Shown here: positions 11,801 through 26,100 of the stretch, piece by piece
How positions within the stretch are numbered: the first letter of the stretch is position 1
Layout: every line of letters starts with the position of its first letter
Source: Icerya purchasi
Taxonomy: Eukaryota > Arthropoda > Insecta > Hemiptera > Monophlebidae
Assembly (NCBI GenBank): GCA_039619475.1
Contig: CM077115.1
Span: forward strand, 551,202,826-551,266,825
DNA: 64,000 nucleotides
Reading direction: 5' to 3'
Position numbers and translations under genes: made by a program
The notes under the pieces: generated by a model
Database searches by the model: none
Told to the model about the DNA's origin: nothing
The model's input: the letters and a program-made list of their open reading frames with translations, nothing else

Positions 11801-13524
11801 GTGAATCCATCTATGGTGATCACATTTCGACTATATTTAGACTTTACCAACTTCAGTGATGTTAACTTTCTAAAATTCGCGATGTCCCCAGTGCACCGGC
11901 ATTCTCCACAATAAATACATATATATATATATATATGTGTAATATATTCCAAATGTAGTTCCTTTTCATGAACGGACTAAAATCTTCTTGCTCCGATTTT
12001 CTTCTTAGTCTCATTCAGTACCGCTGCATGATCGTTCACGTGAAGTGCCCATTTTCCATCAGTAAATATCTATTTCCTAAAGTTTTACATTTAAAATGGG
12101 CTATTTAACTGATATAATGTAAATACATTAAGAGGTCATAAGTTTGATGCCCCAATCATGTAAGCTTTTACTACAGAACAGAGCTGGTTTAATAAAGAAG
12201 AATAAAAAATTAAAAAAATTTGCGAATTATCAATGAGCGTAACGAAAATCAGATCAAATAAATTAAAAGCGAAGAATGAAGCTGAAAGTAAATAAATAAA
12301 ATTAAATAAATGTTTTATTAAAATATGTATAAAGTACCAAATTAAAAATTATTAACCGAGAATGAGTGCTGAGCTTAATTTTCTTTCACCTGAAGAGATT
12401 TAATTGAAAAAAATTAATAAAAGTAAATGTAATACACGGAAGACGGAGAAAAATACCACAAAAACCCGGGCGATAATAAAAGTTAAACTACAATTTCTTA
12501 AAGTGTAAGAGCTTTATTATTATGAGAAATGGAGAAGCACGCGTTTCAGAGAAGGGGGGTTGGTTTTGTTATGCCTATATTTCTTGTATTTACGCTGCAA
12601 ACAGGTCCCGTTGCTTATTCGTCTCAGTTTTATAGACAATCACATGCACCCTCATTTCACGGACATGAAAGAATTTTGTAGCATCAGACCACATTTTTAA
12701 TATCTTTGAAGAAGTTTGCGCGTCTGAGATAATTCGATAGCATGAATTCCGAAGGTAGTGCAGTTTTCTAATGGTTGACCATGCTGCAAACGGAAAAGGC
12801 TTGCGAAAAGAGATAATAATCAGTTCATTATTAATCGAATCTTTTATTAACAATTAGATGTAAGGGAAAAATGTTTGTTATAATCGATCCGAGATAATTC
12901 GCATATATTTTACAAATTTTTTAAATTCGATGGCCTTTTGTCTAAATTAATATAATAACCCGGAGATCTACTCTTAATCCATGAAATAGCTTTAGAGCGG
13001 GATTGAGCTTTACTCATCATTTTTATCGAATATTTATTAGTCATATAAAAATTGTCTCCTAATCGGTCTTGGATTGTAGAAATTTGAAACGACCATAATG
13101 TTGTACGGTTAGCGTTTAGCGAAAACTCAACGTTTTTAAGCTTGGGAAATTCATTTATGTACTGTATAAAAAGGAAATACGAATTACACTCCAATTTATA
13201 AAAAGTATGAACACACAAAAAAAAAAACGTGTGAAGATGCTTAAATTAGAAAAGGCTCAAGCTTTAAAGATATACGGAAAAAAGATTAAAACATAAAAGT
13301 TCCCTGAAGGGGTTGATTGTTTAGCAAACAAAAAAGATGGTGGGTAAGAAATATATTGTGGGCATAGTGTCTGTTAAACGGAATTTTGAAAGAAATTTAG
13401 TGCCCCAAAATGCGCTACTTATTTCAGACTCGCTTCCATTTATCAATCCAGGGCCAGGACATTTGCAACTCCCTACCAACAAAAATAGAACACGTGATAT
13501 ACCGACTTTCACTATCTGAATGTA
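5829..13524. other. 7.7-kb AT-rich stretch without a recognisable gene
   Basis: I read both strands and see no recognisable domain. The longer open frames (6851-7315 plus, 10335-10613 minus, 12590-12853 minus) have no recognisable motif, no repeat of codon pattern and no relative elsewhere in the window. One dispersed repeat is at 6213-6300. G-run words near 10090-10135 (CCCCCTCCGTGGACACGGCC) resemble a decayed hAT-type end. The stretch lies upstream of the minus-strand His-rich exon and may be its intron or intergenic DNA. Confidence 0.4.
6213..6300. repeat. Dispersed repeat, copy 1 (partner at 36446-36540)
   Basis: ATGAAGCTATTAG followed by a diverged ~40 bp and then ATTTTATAAAAGTGTATAC is shared, same strand, with 36463-36530. 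I do not recognise the family. Confidence 0.6.
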
Positions 13525-13990
13525 TACGTCATATTCTTGTGGGTTCCTGGTGTCATGTTGGGGTTCGATGAGCGGGTTGACCTGGCTGCTGCAGAGCAAC
13601 TGTATCATGCTGTTCTACCTCGATCGGAACTGTCAGTTTTCCAAATACACTTTTCCGAAGAACGGAGTAAACTGTGGTCGAATCAAACGGCTTGGCTTAG
13701 GTCCATCAATGATCCGTGATGGCCGCCATTCCCTATCTCACTTAGGGAATTCTCAATTCTATCTAAACTGCGGTTAGGACACACAGCATTGTCTCGCAAC
13801 CACGTTTTTTAAGGCAGCTCCTCCCCCATCTTCCTATCCTCTGTGTGAGCTTACAGCCCTTCTGCTTGAACGGAATACTACTTTCGGTGCTTTAAGCCTG
13901 GTACCGCATTCCATTGTCTGTGGTCAAACGATCCGAACTGTGTTTTCAGGCGGTTTTGAATTTTGCAGCATCTACGAGACTACGCTGCCT
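13525..13990 (+). pseudogene. Non-LTR retrotransposon relic: end of RNase H plus C-terminal region
   Basis: Broken frames together show the last RNase H motif, recognisable as WVPG(V)..GFDERVDLAAAEQ, then about 30 residues later SKLRLGHTALSRNHVF, the block that follows RNase H in I-group ORF2 proteins (compare RLRLGHTSLTHKH in element IA and RLRLGHTKITHSH in element IB). A Cys pair and CELTALLLERN follow in the place of the terminal Cys/His motif. At least two frameshifts and a stop interrupt it. It appears to be an old, 5'-truncated copy of a third I-like lineage. There is no clear poly(A) or target duplication, though an AATAAA word occurs at 14004. Confidence 0.5.
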
Positions 13991-15655
13991 ACTGTAACTT
14001 TCAATAAAACCGAGTGCTGTAATTACACATGGCTCCTTGATTTATGCTATAGTCAAAAAATAAAGCAGAAAAAAGATACGGATTTTAAGATTAAGGAATA
14101 GAGCTGATAAAGGCCCGAAGCAGAAAGAAATGCAGCGAATGACAGTTGACTTTTTCAGGAGCGTGGATGTCTCTGTACTGACTGTCCAAAAGGAACTCAT
14201 ACATGAGCGGTGATTTTCGCCCCCCATAAAGTTAAAAGTTTATACGAAAAAAGTTTGATCTGAAATTCATTTCTCCGTCAATACGTAATTTCCAAAATAC
14301 ATAAAAATCTTAAGCAATGAACAGAAAATCGGCTTTTTCAGCAATGTGTACATTGATCGTCCGTTAAATCTTCTGTCTAATCAACAGATCGGCCGATACC
14401 GCTTGATAATGAACATGCTCCAAATAAATTAACCCTTGCCGCAAGCATAAGCTGCCTCTGAAATGAATCACTTTCCCCTTTTACATCGGGGCACACTGTG
14501 CTTCTGCCGGGATTTTTTCTGCACTTGAGATCGCAGGTTTCCGAAACATTTTTTCTCAGCCGGCAATAACGAAAAAAAGGAAATTTTCAAGCCCCGGCGG
14601 AGCTGGAAATTTTCGGATCCTTAATAATGACGTTTTTTTTTTTTTCAGTTCAGCTTTTCAACAATAAACTGTCTCTTCTCCGCAGTCAGATATACATACA
14701 GACATATACATATCTGTAATACGTTCTTGTATCTGATGTTCCGCAGTGAACTAACTTTTAAACTTATATTTGAATTACGAATTTAATATAAATAAATTTT
14801 AAAAAAACACACACACACACATTAAAGTAAGATCAATATATATTTATATTTAAAAAGCACCGATTAGGATGACTAAAATCATTACGGATCGTCGTTGTCC
14901 GAAAATAGCCGGCGGTTTTTAAATAATATTCATTTTAATTTACGCGAGACTGTGTGTTTTGTAATTTATTTATCAAAAATGTATTTCAACTTATATAAAA
15001 ATAAAACAATTTTTAGGGTAAAGCTGAAATAAAATTTGATTGAAATTTAAGAAAAAGGATTTTTTTCCGTTGCAAGCGAAATTATTAAAAGCCTTAAAGC
15101 GATAAGATAAACGGAAAATAGAAAAAACATACGTTACAATTAATGAGAAATGAAAATAGAAAGAAGGAAAAGTATGTTAATTTTTGAATATTATATCCCG
15201 GTAAAACTAGGAAGCTACATCGGAAATGCGCAAACAATGTGTGAATTTTATTTTTAGTCCTTAAAATTTTCGTTCTCTCGCTGATATAAATTATATCGAT
15301 AAAACGTAAGTTTTGCGATTAAAATAATCGAAATTAAACAGAAAAAAAGTTAGTCGAAACTAGTCGACGTTTTTTAACGTTTTTCAATATTTTCAATATG
15401 TTTTGGGTATTTTTTAAATGATAATTTTATCATTTATGCTTTGCGTAATATTACGAATAATCGATTACTTTTTGAAATATATGCCGAGACAATGTTGCAT
15501 TTAATTTTATTTAAGTATACTGTTTGTAAAGGTAATTTTAAAAAGTAAAAATAGAATCGCAACGACTCGAGAAATTTTTAATTTTTTTCTAAATTGTTAA
15601 ATATTTCGCAGTTCTATCAAAAATCATTAAGATATTACCAAAAAAAATAAAGAAA

Positions 15656-15701
15656 CAACGAAAGAAAGAAAGAAAGAAAGAAAGAAAGAAATAAAGAAAA
15701 A

Positions 15702-15757
<56 letters not shown>

Positions 15758-15762
15758 AAATT
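15656..15762. repeat. (GAAA)n microsatellite
   Basis: Over twenty GAAA units with two interruptions. Confidence 0.95.
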
Positions 15763-15839
15763 CTCGTTTAATAGCATTTCTATTGAAGATTATAATTTTT
15801 CTAAAGAAAAAAAAAAGCGATTATTTGTCATTTACCAGC

Positions 15840-16640
15840 AGTAACACGGAAAACAGGCTCCAGCAAAGCTTCATCTTTTATTGGCCGCACACTTGTCTGT
15901 ATATGCGTATATGCAGTTCAATTTGGACCAGAGTAGCGTCAACAGCAGCCGCACGAGAGAAACTATCACACGGAACGCGGTATCGCGGTATCAGTATGAC
16001 TTTTCACGATAATTCCGACCGAGCACGAAAAATTCGTTCGAATTAGGAAAAGATACCGATGGATGCGGTTTGACGAATGGTAACATCGATTGACTGCAGA
16101 TGGTTGAGTCTAGACTAATGTTACCGCTAGGCACCCAGAAAGTATTTATATAGGTCGGTAGGCCGAAGAGTCTTGGCAGCATGAATAAGTAATTCGGTAT
16201 CTTAGGCAGCGTATCTAATCGATCATCGCGATATTCTTTTCCTCGTATTCTCCTTATCGTCTGGGCCTCGGCTCACTTGCACTGTCGTCCCCGTTAAATT
16301 CCCCGCTGCCGAAATATTTTTCAAAGCGGCAACCGTCTCGCTCATATCGATGTTTGTGTGGACGTCTCGATCGAGGTTTGTCGCTTGCCCCTTCCCGCGA
16401 TGAGAAGCCGGCGATTGTGCTGCTAACGATCGATAATTATTTTCCGTTGTTCGATAATCTGGGCGTTTTTTGTCGATTGCTTTATTTAGATCGCATTTAT
16501 CGGTGCGAATAATACGCATGTCAACCGAGCGAATTAGGAAACCCGTGTCACTTTCGATGCCAGCAACACTTCTCGACTAGTAGTGCTAACATCGACTTTC
16601 GGCCGATGGTTCACGCGATGCTCTTTGATCGTAGTTTGCT
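15840..16640. promoter_or_regulatory. Possible promoter/first-exon island (weak)
   Basis: This 800-bp island is less AT-rich and contains far more CG dinucleotides than its flanks. AGTATTTATATAGG at 16141-16154 is a good TATA-box match on the plus strand, with a short ATG-started frame (MNK*) about 30 bp further on. On the minus strand, GGCCAATAAAAG near 15870 joins a CCAAT word to a TATA-like word. No downstream coding exon could be identified in either direction, so this is a pointer rather than a promoter call. Confidence 0.2.
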
Positions 16641-18237
16641 ATATTTCTAAGAATTATTAATTGAAAAAGGTTGTCCGGATGCGGCGAAAGACAATAACTT
16701 TTTTTCTTTCACTTTAATGCGATTTTGCGAAAAATAATCGGGAAAATTTGTTTTTTACTCCGAAGGATTAGAAAAAAAAATTTCTACCTCTCTGTCTGTA
16801 AGATGTAATTTGCAGAAAAAAAACAAAAAAAAAGTCCTTTCGTCGAAATGAATGAGAAAAGATCGAAAACGAAAGATGAAGGAGATATGGAGCGACAGTT
16901 GTTTCTGAATTTCGGAGAAACATCTTAAAATTGTGCGTATTATAAGGCAAACCTTCGGAACATATTCTCGCTAGTGTTTATATAGTTCTTACAAGGGAGA
17001 ATTAGGTAAATGAAAAAAATAAAGAATGAGAAGAAGAAGAAAAAAACCGGAAAAAGACCAATATAAACGCGGTTAAAAATACATTTTGGAAGAGGATGCA
17101 AATGTAGAAGCAAAAAAAAAAGAAAAAAGATCAGTAAGTAAAAGGATTGAAAACCATAATGAGAAAGATGGAAATTGGACGACGATGACGCGCAAATTTG
17201 AAATTAATTTGGATTTCTCATTGGTCTTATTACGAGATTTGTTTAATGTTTGAGAACTGCAAAATTATTATTATTACAGCTTAGCCAACCGATCAATTCT
17301 TGTAAGATATGTAATTCTTTTTTTTTTTCTATTTTCATAACGACGAAGTGATAATCGCTAGAGTTGTGTAGAAAAGTTGTTTTACCGAACCCCGTTTTGA
17401 TATTATTGAGATTATCTGAAAATTCCAATCTGTGTAGGTCGTGGCGAAAAAGCGAGCTAGAAAATAATAAAGAGTATATTACTCTAGGTCTACTAAAGAG
17501 GATATTTTCCCGGAAAGGAATAAAAGACGCTGGAGATGACAACGAAATGGTACAGCAGAACATGCGCACCATACACACGCACGAAATAATAGATCGGCGA
17601 TATTTTCCGAAGTCTCAGAAGATTATATATAATATAATATAAATAAAATATTAGTACAGTATCTGATGTTAATTAAAGTTGCGAATATAACGGCGATTTT
17701 AGATAGCGTATTTAGTTGTGTAAATAAAGTTTTTACGGCCGGACCAACGAAGTATGCTCAGCAAGAGATTGAAATAGGACGTGAACTTTGTTATCGAAGC
17801 GATAAAGGCGAAAGGACAGTTTGGCTCGATTCGGCATCTGCATATTAGCGATCAGATTCGAAGATTTTCTTCTCTGCTGTATGTTGAAATCGGCGAAATT
17901 TACAGTAAGTAATGAAACTGCAATTTTCAAAATGTTATACGTATTTACATACACGCACGAACATAAGCGAATTAAAATTAAATATAGTTAAAAAATTATT
18001 ATCAATTTTTATTGCGGTAGATGGAATTTTCTTCAAACTAACGCGGTGGAGTTTCTGACATAAAATCAATTTCTGTCGTTCGCAGGCTATATTATTATTA
18101 TTATTATTTTATTTTATTTTATTTTATTTTTTTTTTTTACGTACGCTTATTAAAAGTCGGGATTATAAATTCTCTCTCTTTTCTTCTTCCTTAAAGTTTC
18201 GAGAGGGCGTAGTTATGCTATGAAACAGCCGCGTTCG

Positions 18238-18420
18238 TCACCATCCTGACCTATCTTGAGCAGTCATCAACGCCTCGTGCACGCTTGTGCCGATTAACGA
18301 TTTTAGTTGATCAGCCCATCGTGTTCTGGGTCTTCCTTTTTTCCTTCTACCATATTTAGTCTTCCGGTTATTACCAGGCGTTGTAATGAATTGGTATCTC
18401 TCGCCACATGTCCAAAAAAA
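18238..18420 (-). pseudogene. RTE-like non-LTR retrotransposon C-terminal fragment
   Basis: On the minus strand the frame contains GRRKKGRPRTRWADQLKS followed by TAQDRSGW. This Gly-Arg-Pro-Arg-x-Arg-Trp block with a Trp-closed helix about 25 residues later is typical of the C-terminal end of RTE-like endonuclease-reverse transcriptases. It is broken on both sides: a poly(A) tract (poly-T read on this strand) lies immediately upstream, and a stop directly follows the Trp. A related C-terminal block occurs at 47499-47880. Confidence 0.55.
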
Positions 18421-18584
18421 AAAAAAAAAACAGAAATCTTTTCCTAATCCTGCTGGATAATCGCATTTTCCCAACTACTAAAATAACTGCTCTATAAAAA
18501 AAAAAATAAAAAAAAAAAAATAAAACGCATTTGCATTGCGCGATTATCAATGGGAAAACTGCGCTCTCTTATTTATTTTTATTT

Positions 18585-18780
18585 TATTTTATTTTTTTTT
18601 TATAATGGACTCGGTGTCAACACTGACCCAACTACATGGATCTTCCTACCCGTTTCAATGCTTCCTTTATCCTTTCCTTCCCATCTCTGGCCGTTATTCC
18701 CCTCCTTCTTTCCTTTATACTCTCTATCTCCGATCGCCTCAGAATCTCTTATTTATTTATGTATTATCAGAAGTGAGTTG
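18585..18780 (-). mobile_element. Possible retroposed 3' end with poly(A) (minus strand)
   Basis: Minus-strand reading gives a purine-rich frame ending KERIKEALKRVGRSM, a stop, then GTTGGGTCAGTG and a run of A with T spacers (plus-strand T-run near 18573-18601). The GTTGGGTCA(A/G)TG word also sits just before the poly(A) of the family X copy at 60735-60760. It could be the tail of another element; the coding part is not recognised. Confidence 0.25.
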
Positions 18781-18821
18781 AGGAAATTCGAACTGATTGC
18801 TTTTATCCGGTCGCCGATGTA

Positions 18822-20057
<1,236 letters not shown>

Positions 20058-20390
20058 TATACTGCGATTAAACTCTTGAACAGTTTCGTTTTATAGAATA
20101 ATTATTAAAATTAAAAATCGTAAGAACTTCAGAAAGTAAAAAGTTTAACCTCTACCGTTAAAAAGCAAATATCTCGTTAACTTCTACGACTAAAATTATA
20201 TATTACAAAAAAAAAAAAAAAAGATTACGTCGCATTGGTCCGCATTACTGGGATCCGGAGAAATAATAATAAAATAAAAAACTTCTTAGCTCTGCAATTA
20301 CGTTCATAATTATTATAATCCTATTTTATAAGTATTATATAAGGGAATTATCATCTGGGGGGCGTCTCTCCATAAGTCCATAAAATCGAA

Positions 20391-20447
<57 letters not shown>

Positions 20448-21600
20448 CTCGATCATTTTGTCCTCGCAAGGGGCTGTACCTCTTGATCCTTCTTGCTTTC
20501 ATTTCTGTCTCTTTCTCTTCTATACTTTGTATAAAATTATCAAAATTTACAAAAACGTAATTCTTACTGGCATCAACACAAAAAAAAGCGATAACATAAT
20601 CATAAAAATCCTATCCTAACATTTAACTTTCGTTATATGAAATTAAGACATTTTTTCGTTACATATTTCGTTACATAAAGTTGTGACATTTTTTAAATAA
20701 CAATAACAAAAATCCTATAAAATATAACAAACGTTACATAAAATTGGGACATTATTTGGGATATTTTTTTTAACGGGGGGGTAGCTTAAGAATTTGGTTG
20801 TAATTAGTATATATATATATATTCATTGTCAACCTTTTAAGTATCGGTGGTATACGCGTTAGTGGCGCCCAAAATTGGATTTGACGGGAATTTCCATCTC
20901 TTAATTTTCTCTATTCCTTTTGGTTCAATCACCATGCGACGTAGTTACTTATACAGTCGCGTTTCGTTCAGCTAAAACCTGATATCGCGTTTATTTAAAC
21001 TTCCAAAAATTTCACATGCGCTAGTAAGTTAGTGTCCATAGTTGACGTGCCCTATCCAAAAAAAAAAAAAAAAAAAAAAAATTCCTTTTTAATTAAAAAA
21101 AAAATTAGCTTGAGATCATTAAAATAATTTAATTTTAAATATTTTTATTCTTTGTTTAACAGATTATGCCCCGATAATTAACAAAAATTTAAAACATATC
21201 ATCCCCCTATGTATATTCGCTACTACTAGATAAAAGAAAAATTCAATACCGAATGGAAAAAAAACGAGGCTCATCACGAATCCCAATGGCAGACGAAGAT
21301 TCGTTATTGCATTTTTTGTACTATAATTTATTGTTCTACTTTATTCTTCTTTTTGGTAATTTCCCAAATCGAAAACCTCCAAATATTCCTGTTGAATACC
21401 ACATCTATTTGGGATCTACAGTAATTATGCCTGCCCATTTTGGTCTTCCAACCGGTCTTTTGTCTTTTACTTCCGTCACTTTTTTCGTTATTTTTCGTGT
21501 TTTGTTTTTGTTTTTTTTTTTTTTTTAAAAAAAAATTATCTTCCCTCTTTAACGACGATCCATTTCATTTTCCGATATTTATTTAAGAACCACGCGTATT
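20058..21600. other. AT-rich stretch between mariner and element IA
   Basis: No gene. It contains (TA)n at 20399-20445, a degenerate repeat of CGTTACATAAA..GACATT words (20629-20760), an isolated TGGCGCCCAA word at 20863, and a 26-A run at 21057-21082 preceded by CCTATCC that may be the tail of an unrecognised retrocopy. The last 60 bp are the pre-insertion flank of element IA. Confidence 0.45.
20399..20445. repeat. (TA)n microsatellite
   Basis: About 23 uninterrupted TA units after a short CACACA run. Confidence 0.95.
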
Positions 21601-21611
21601 AATCTTTCTAA
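21601..21611 (+). repeat. Target-site duplication, left copy, of element IA
   Basis: AATCTTTCTAA here is identical to 26912-26922, directly after the poly(A) tail of element IA. Confidence 0.8.
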
Positions 21612-21719
21612 ACGTGTTACGAGTGAAGTTGTGCAGTGTGCGTTAATTGTTAAATATCGTATTTGATCTACAGATTGACGAAACCTGTTTTCTTATTAGG
21701 CGGCCGCACCGCCTGAACA

Positions 21720-23143
21720 ATGATAACGCAAGCAGAAAACGGTGAGTCCGTTCCTATTATTACCACTAACCACGTCGATAATACAAACGGTAATGGAGAT
21801 AATTTAATCAAAACTTCTGAACCGATTCCGCTTCCCGAAAATCCTACTAACACCACTAACATTAATTATAATGTGTCACATCAAACTCGAAATTCTCCTA
21901 CAGTCTCTTACTCCGATAAGGTAAAAAGGAAAATAACGCCAATATTAAACTTTGAACACCCCGCCGAGGAGCAAGGTATAATATTCAATTATTTGCCAAA
22001 CACAAAATTGATAGATTATCTGCAAGCAGTCAAACTTCTTGTTAAGGACTCGAAAAATATTGTTGCCGCTTCCCGAATCAGCAATAACAGAATAGTAATT
22101 TTCTTAGCCAATAAGAATATGGTCAATGAGGTAGTACACATTTATGAAGGAATTAAAATTGGAGAACATTTTATAAAGGCCAGGAGGCTAAATTCATCTT
22201 CTAGAAAAGTACTTTTATCTAACGTCAGTCCTATTATTCCGAATAGCGTAATAAAAAAATATCTAAAAGAAACTTTAAAATTACAACCGGTCTCTCACAT
22301 TTCAATATTACGTGCTCAACCGCCGAACGAAGAATTCGGACATATCGTAAGCTGGCGCCGGCAGCTGTATGCCAACATACCGGATGACGTTAAACAACCT
22401 GACTCCTTCCTATTAACATGCAATGACAGAACGTTTAGGATATTTATCACCTTTGATGAGTTGATATGCTTTAGATGCCACGGAAATGGACATAAAGGTG
22501 AGGACTGCCCCCTAAACACAGACATTGAGCAGACCGACCTATACGACAATGAACATATACAGACCGATCGATTGTATGCTCCTACAATTAGTAAAAAAGA
22601 AACCAAGGCAGAAATAGATTGTGCAAATGGAAAAAATAACACATCACTAGACGATGAAATGGAAAAAAAATTTTCCAGCGCTTCCGGACAGTAAGTTGCA
22701 GTCAACTATGCATAAAAGAGCCGCACCTTCAGATTCATCGTCATCCTCGGTCCATTTCAGTTCAAGTACAGCACCAACAAAACCTAAACAGGAAGAGTCC
22801 AAAAAGGAAGCAAAAGGCGCAAAAAAACAAAAGAAGGAATCTGCCAAGTCAAAGGAAAATACGGAGGACGAGGAAACAAACCAGGCGATGGGGATATCGC
22901 TAAATGAAATATTTAAAAGTTACGTCGATCAAGAAGATCCGCAAGCGCCTAAACATATACATTGACATGTGTGAGAAAGTACAAAATGCGTATCAAATAG
23001 CGACTGAATTTACGAATGATATACCCGGCCTAATCCAGCAGTTGAAATACTGTCACGCCTGTATAAAACATCGACAAATGAAAATCAAAATTACTAAAAT
23101 AACGAACGTACTAGAGTTGATCATGACTACGGCTATTCACTAA
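21720..23143 (+). pseudogene. Element IA ORF1: gag-like RNA-binding protein, frameshifted
   Basis: The ATG at 21720 follows a short 5' UTR. The first ~325 codons are intact and contain a Thr/Asn-rich lead, the block KRKITPILNFEHPAEEQG that is also present in the IB protein, and a single CCHC zinc knuckle, CFRCHGNGHKGEDC, at about 22470-22510. A frameshift in the A-run near 22660 leads to a Ser/Lys-rich linker (KKEAKGAKKQKKESAKSK). A second shift near 22950 leads to the conserved C-terminal segment (IYIDMCEKV .. KIKITKITNVLEL), closing at TAA 23141. ORF1 proteins of this type bind the element RNA and form the particle that returns it to the nucleus. The equivalent IB protein has only one frameshift. 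Confidence 0.8.
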
Positions 23144-23145
23144 TA

Positions 23146-26100
23146 ATGGAACGACTTATAATATCTTGGAACTGCAATGGGCTATACACTCATTATGAGG
23201 ACCTAATAAATCTAATCGCAATCTACAACCCACTTGTTCTTTGCATACAAGAGACCCATTTAAAACCTAACCAGCACTTAAAAACTAAAAAACTATCACA
23301 TACTTGAATCAGAGCCAGTACATGGCGGATGTGCGCATGGAGGAGTTATCTTAGCCGTTCGTGCAGACATAAATTTCCAACAAGTAATTCTGCCAACAGA
23401 TACTCAAACACTTGCAGTTAAAATTTATAAGCCGATACCACTTTCAATCTGCACTATTTATCTTCCCCCTAGTCAGAAGGTAAAGATGGAAGATATCCAA
23501 CAACTGCTCAGCCTCGTACCGCCACCATTTATATTCATAGGCGACTTTAATGCTCACTCCCCTTCATGGGGAGCCTCCAAATGTAATTCGAATGGTCGCA
23601 TCCTACAGCAAATGCTAGAAGAACGAAATTTGGCAATTCTAGCCACTGGTGAGGCTACGCATTTTAATTTTTCCTATGCTACATGGTCAACAATTGACCT
23701 GTGCTTTATATCTCCAAAGTTGTTAAGCCTTTTATACATATTCCACCATGCGGATCTAGCAGGAAGCGACCACGTGCCAATTGTCATAGACTGTAATTGT
23801 GCTCCAAATAGCGCGCGGCAAAGGTGCCTACATACATAAATGGAACCCAGCAAGAACAAACTGGACAAAATACACAGAAGCTTTGGGTGAAAAAAAGCTA
23901 ACTTTCCATAACGAACAATCAAAAGTGCACCAGGACGTGTTAATTTTAACAGATCTGTTGGTACAAACGGCACTCTCCAATTATACTGCTACACCGACAA
24001 AACGTTCCAAGAAAATCCCATGGTGGTCAATAGCTTGTTCCGAAGTGATAAAAAACAGAAGAAAGGCCCTACAGAAACTCAAAGAGTATCCATCACTAGA
24101 AAACTTAATTGAATTTAGGAAACTAAGAGCAAAAGCCAGATGGACATTAAAGCAGGCGAAAAAAAAGTCCTGGAACAACTTTGTATCTACTATAACTCCA
24201 TCTACGCCATCAAGACTCATCTGGAAAAAGATTAAGGCGATAGAAGGGTCCAGTAGTTACTTTACACCATCTACGCTGATCATAAATAACAAAATAATTA
24301 CGGATCAATTCTCGGTGTTAAATGAGTTCGCAAACTTTTTTGCCCAGGCTTCTGGCGACATTAATCTACGTCAAAAGTATCAAGAGGACAAAGCCTCGCC
24401 ATTTAATACAGAGTTTGACTTTAATTCAAGTAATTCAGAACCATACAACCAGTTATTCTCTAGAGAGGAACTTATTGATGCTATTCAACAGTCGAAAGCC
24501 ACGTCCCCAGGACAGGATGGTGTTCACATCTATATGTTACAAAAAGCTCCAGAAACAATCATAAGCCAAATACTCGTTATCTTTAATACGATATGGTCAA
24601 CATCAAGAATACCAATGAACTGGAAATTGGCTGAAATTGTGCCTATAATAAAAGATACTAAAAATCCCCACTGTACAGATAACTATCGACCGATATCCTT
24701 AACATCAGTGTTGAGTAAAGTACTGGAGAAAATAGTAAATAACAGGTTGAGGTGGGAGCTGGAAGCTAAAGACCTCATCTCTCCCTATCAAGGTGGCTTC
24801 CGGAAAACGCGATCCACAATAGACCAAGTGCTATACCTAACGGAATCTATTCGGGAAGCGTTCTCTCGGAAACTTCATCTAATAGCAATTTTTCTCGACT
24901 TAAGTAAAGCTTTCGATCGCACCTCAAGCCACAAGGTATTGGAAACCATGCACAAGTGGAAGTTCCGCGGACTCCTACCGCTCTTTATCAAAAGCTTCCT
25001 CGCTGACCGCCTGTGCAGAGTAAAAATTGGAAACTCAAGATCCAGAACGATACGACTAGAGAATGGAATCCCACAAGGCTCGGTGTTAGGACCCACCTTA
25101 TTTAATATTGCAATTAATGACGTTACGGACATTATCAAACCGCCGGTAAAAATATCGATGTTTGTTGATGATCTCGTTATATTCACTAGTTGTTCAAACA
25201 TCAAGCTAGGAACGAATACTCTGCAAAGAGCAATCAACGACCTTTCATCATGGTCAGACAAAAGTGGATTCAAATTCTCTGCTGAAAAAACTAAAGTCGT
25301 ACACTTCTGCAAAATGTGGCGCTGTCATCATTCTATAAAAATTTACCTTAACAACTCAATAATAACACAAGCGGAGACAGCAAAATATTTAGGATTTGTC
25401 CTTGACAACAGATTGTCATGGAAACAGCACATTTCTTGCTTAAAAAAATCGTGCGTTAAAAAGCTCAACATCATAAAGAAGTTATCACATACAACGTTTG
25501 GAGCTCATCGAACATCGTTGCTTCGAGTATATCAAGCACAGTCAAAATGCGACTATGGAGCCCCACTATACTCAACAGCATCAAAGGCGCTACTTTCAAC
25601 ACTCGACAGCCTTCGGCACACAGCTATTCGCGTATCCATCGGAGCGTTTCGCACAACTCCCATCGCACCCACTCATGAGACGAGATTATCACATACTGGT
25701 TCTTCTTCTCCACACAATCTCCTTGCCAAATTTACCTACTTCGAACCGGATTTTACGATCTCTCCAAGCAAACACCTTTTCAAGCTCGCACTTTCTCTCT
25801 TTGGCAGTCCTTACGTTAAACTCCCTATCGAGAATATACATACAATGAAATATAGGCACACCTTTAGGTCTCAAAATTGAAGAGCTGACACACGTGGAAC
25901 GTTCCTCGAATCCGACCTTGCCGCCGTGGTCATGCTGGCTCGATAAATTTGATTTTTCCCTGGTTAATCACCGCACATCAAGATTTGCCATTGTACACAA
26001 GCTACTCTCAATGAGAAAGTCTCACATCTTTTACACCGATGCTTCAAAATCGCAGAACCGCGCAGGATGTGCTGTTATCCAAAACTCCGTCGTGGAGGAT

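Larger units (their letters stand above)
13991..18237. other. Non-coding stretch with a less AT-rich island
   Basis: No recognisable gene. Subfeatures are a (GAAA)n microsatellite at 15656-15762 and a CpG-containing island at 15840-16640. The minus-strand frame at 16223-16519 (rich in Arg, Lys, Asn, Thr) lies in that island. It could be an exon, but nothing identifies it. Confidence 0.4.

Noticed and set aside
12133..12175. Possible tRNA or SINE B box (AAGTTTGATGCCCC)
   Set aside because: No A box at tRNA spacing upstream and no cloverleaf arms.
12590..12853. 87-codon minus-strand frame
   Set aside because: No motif, no GC shift, no neighbour to support it.
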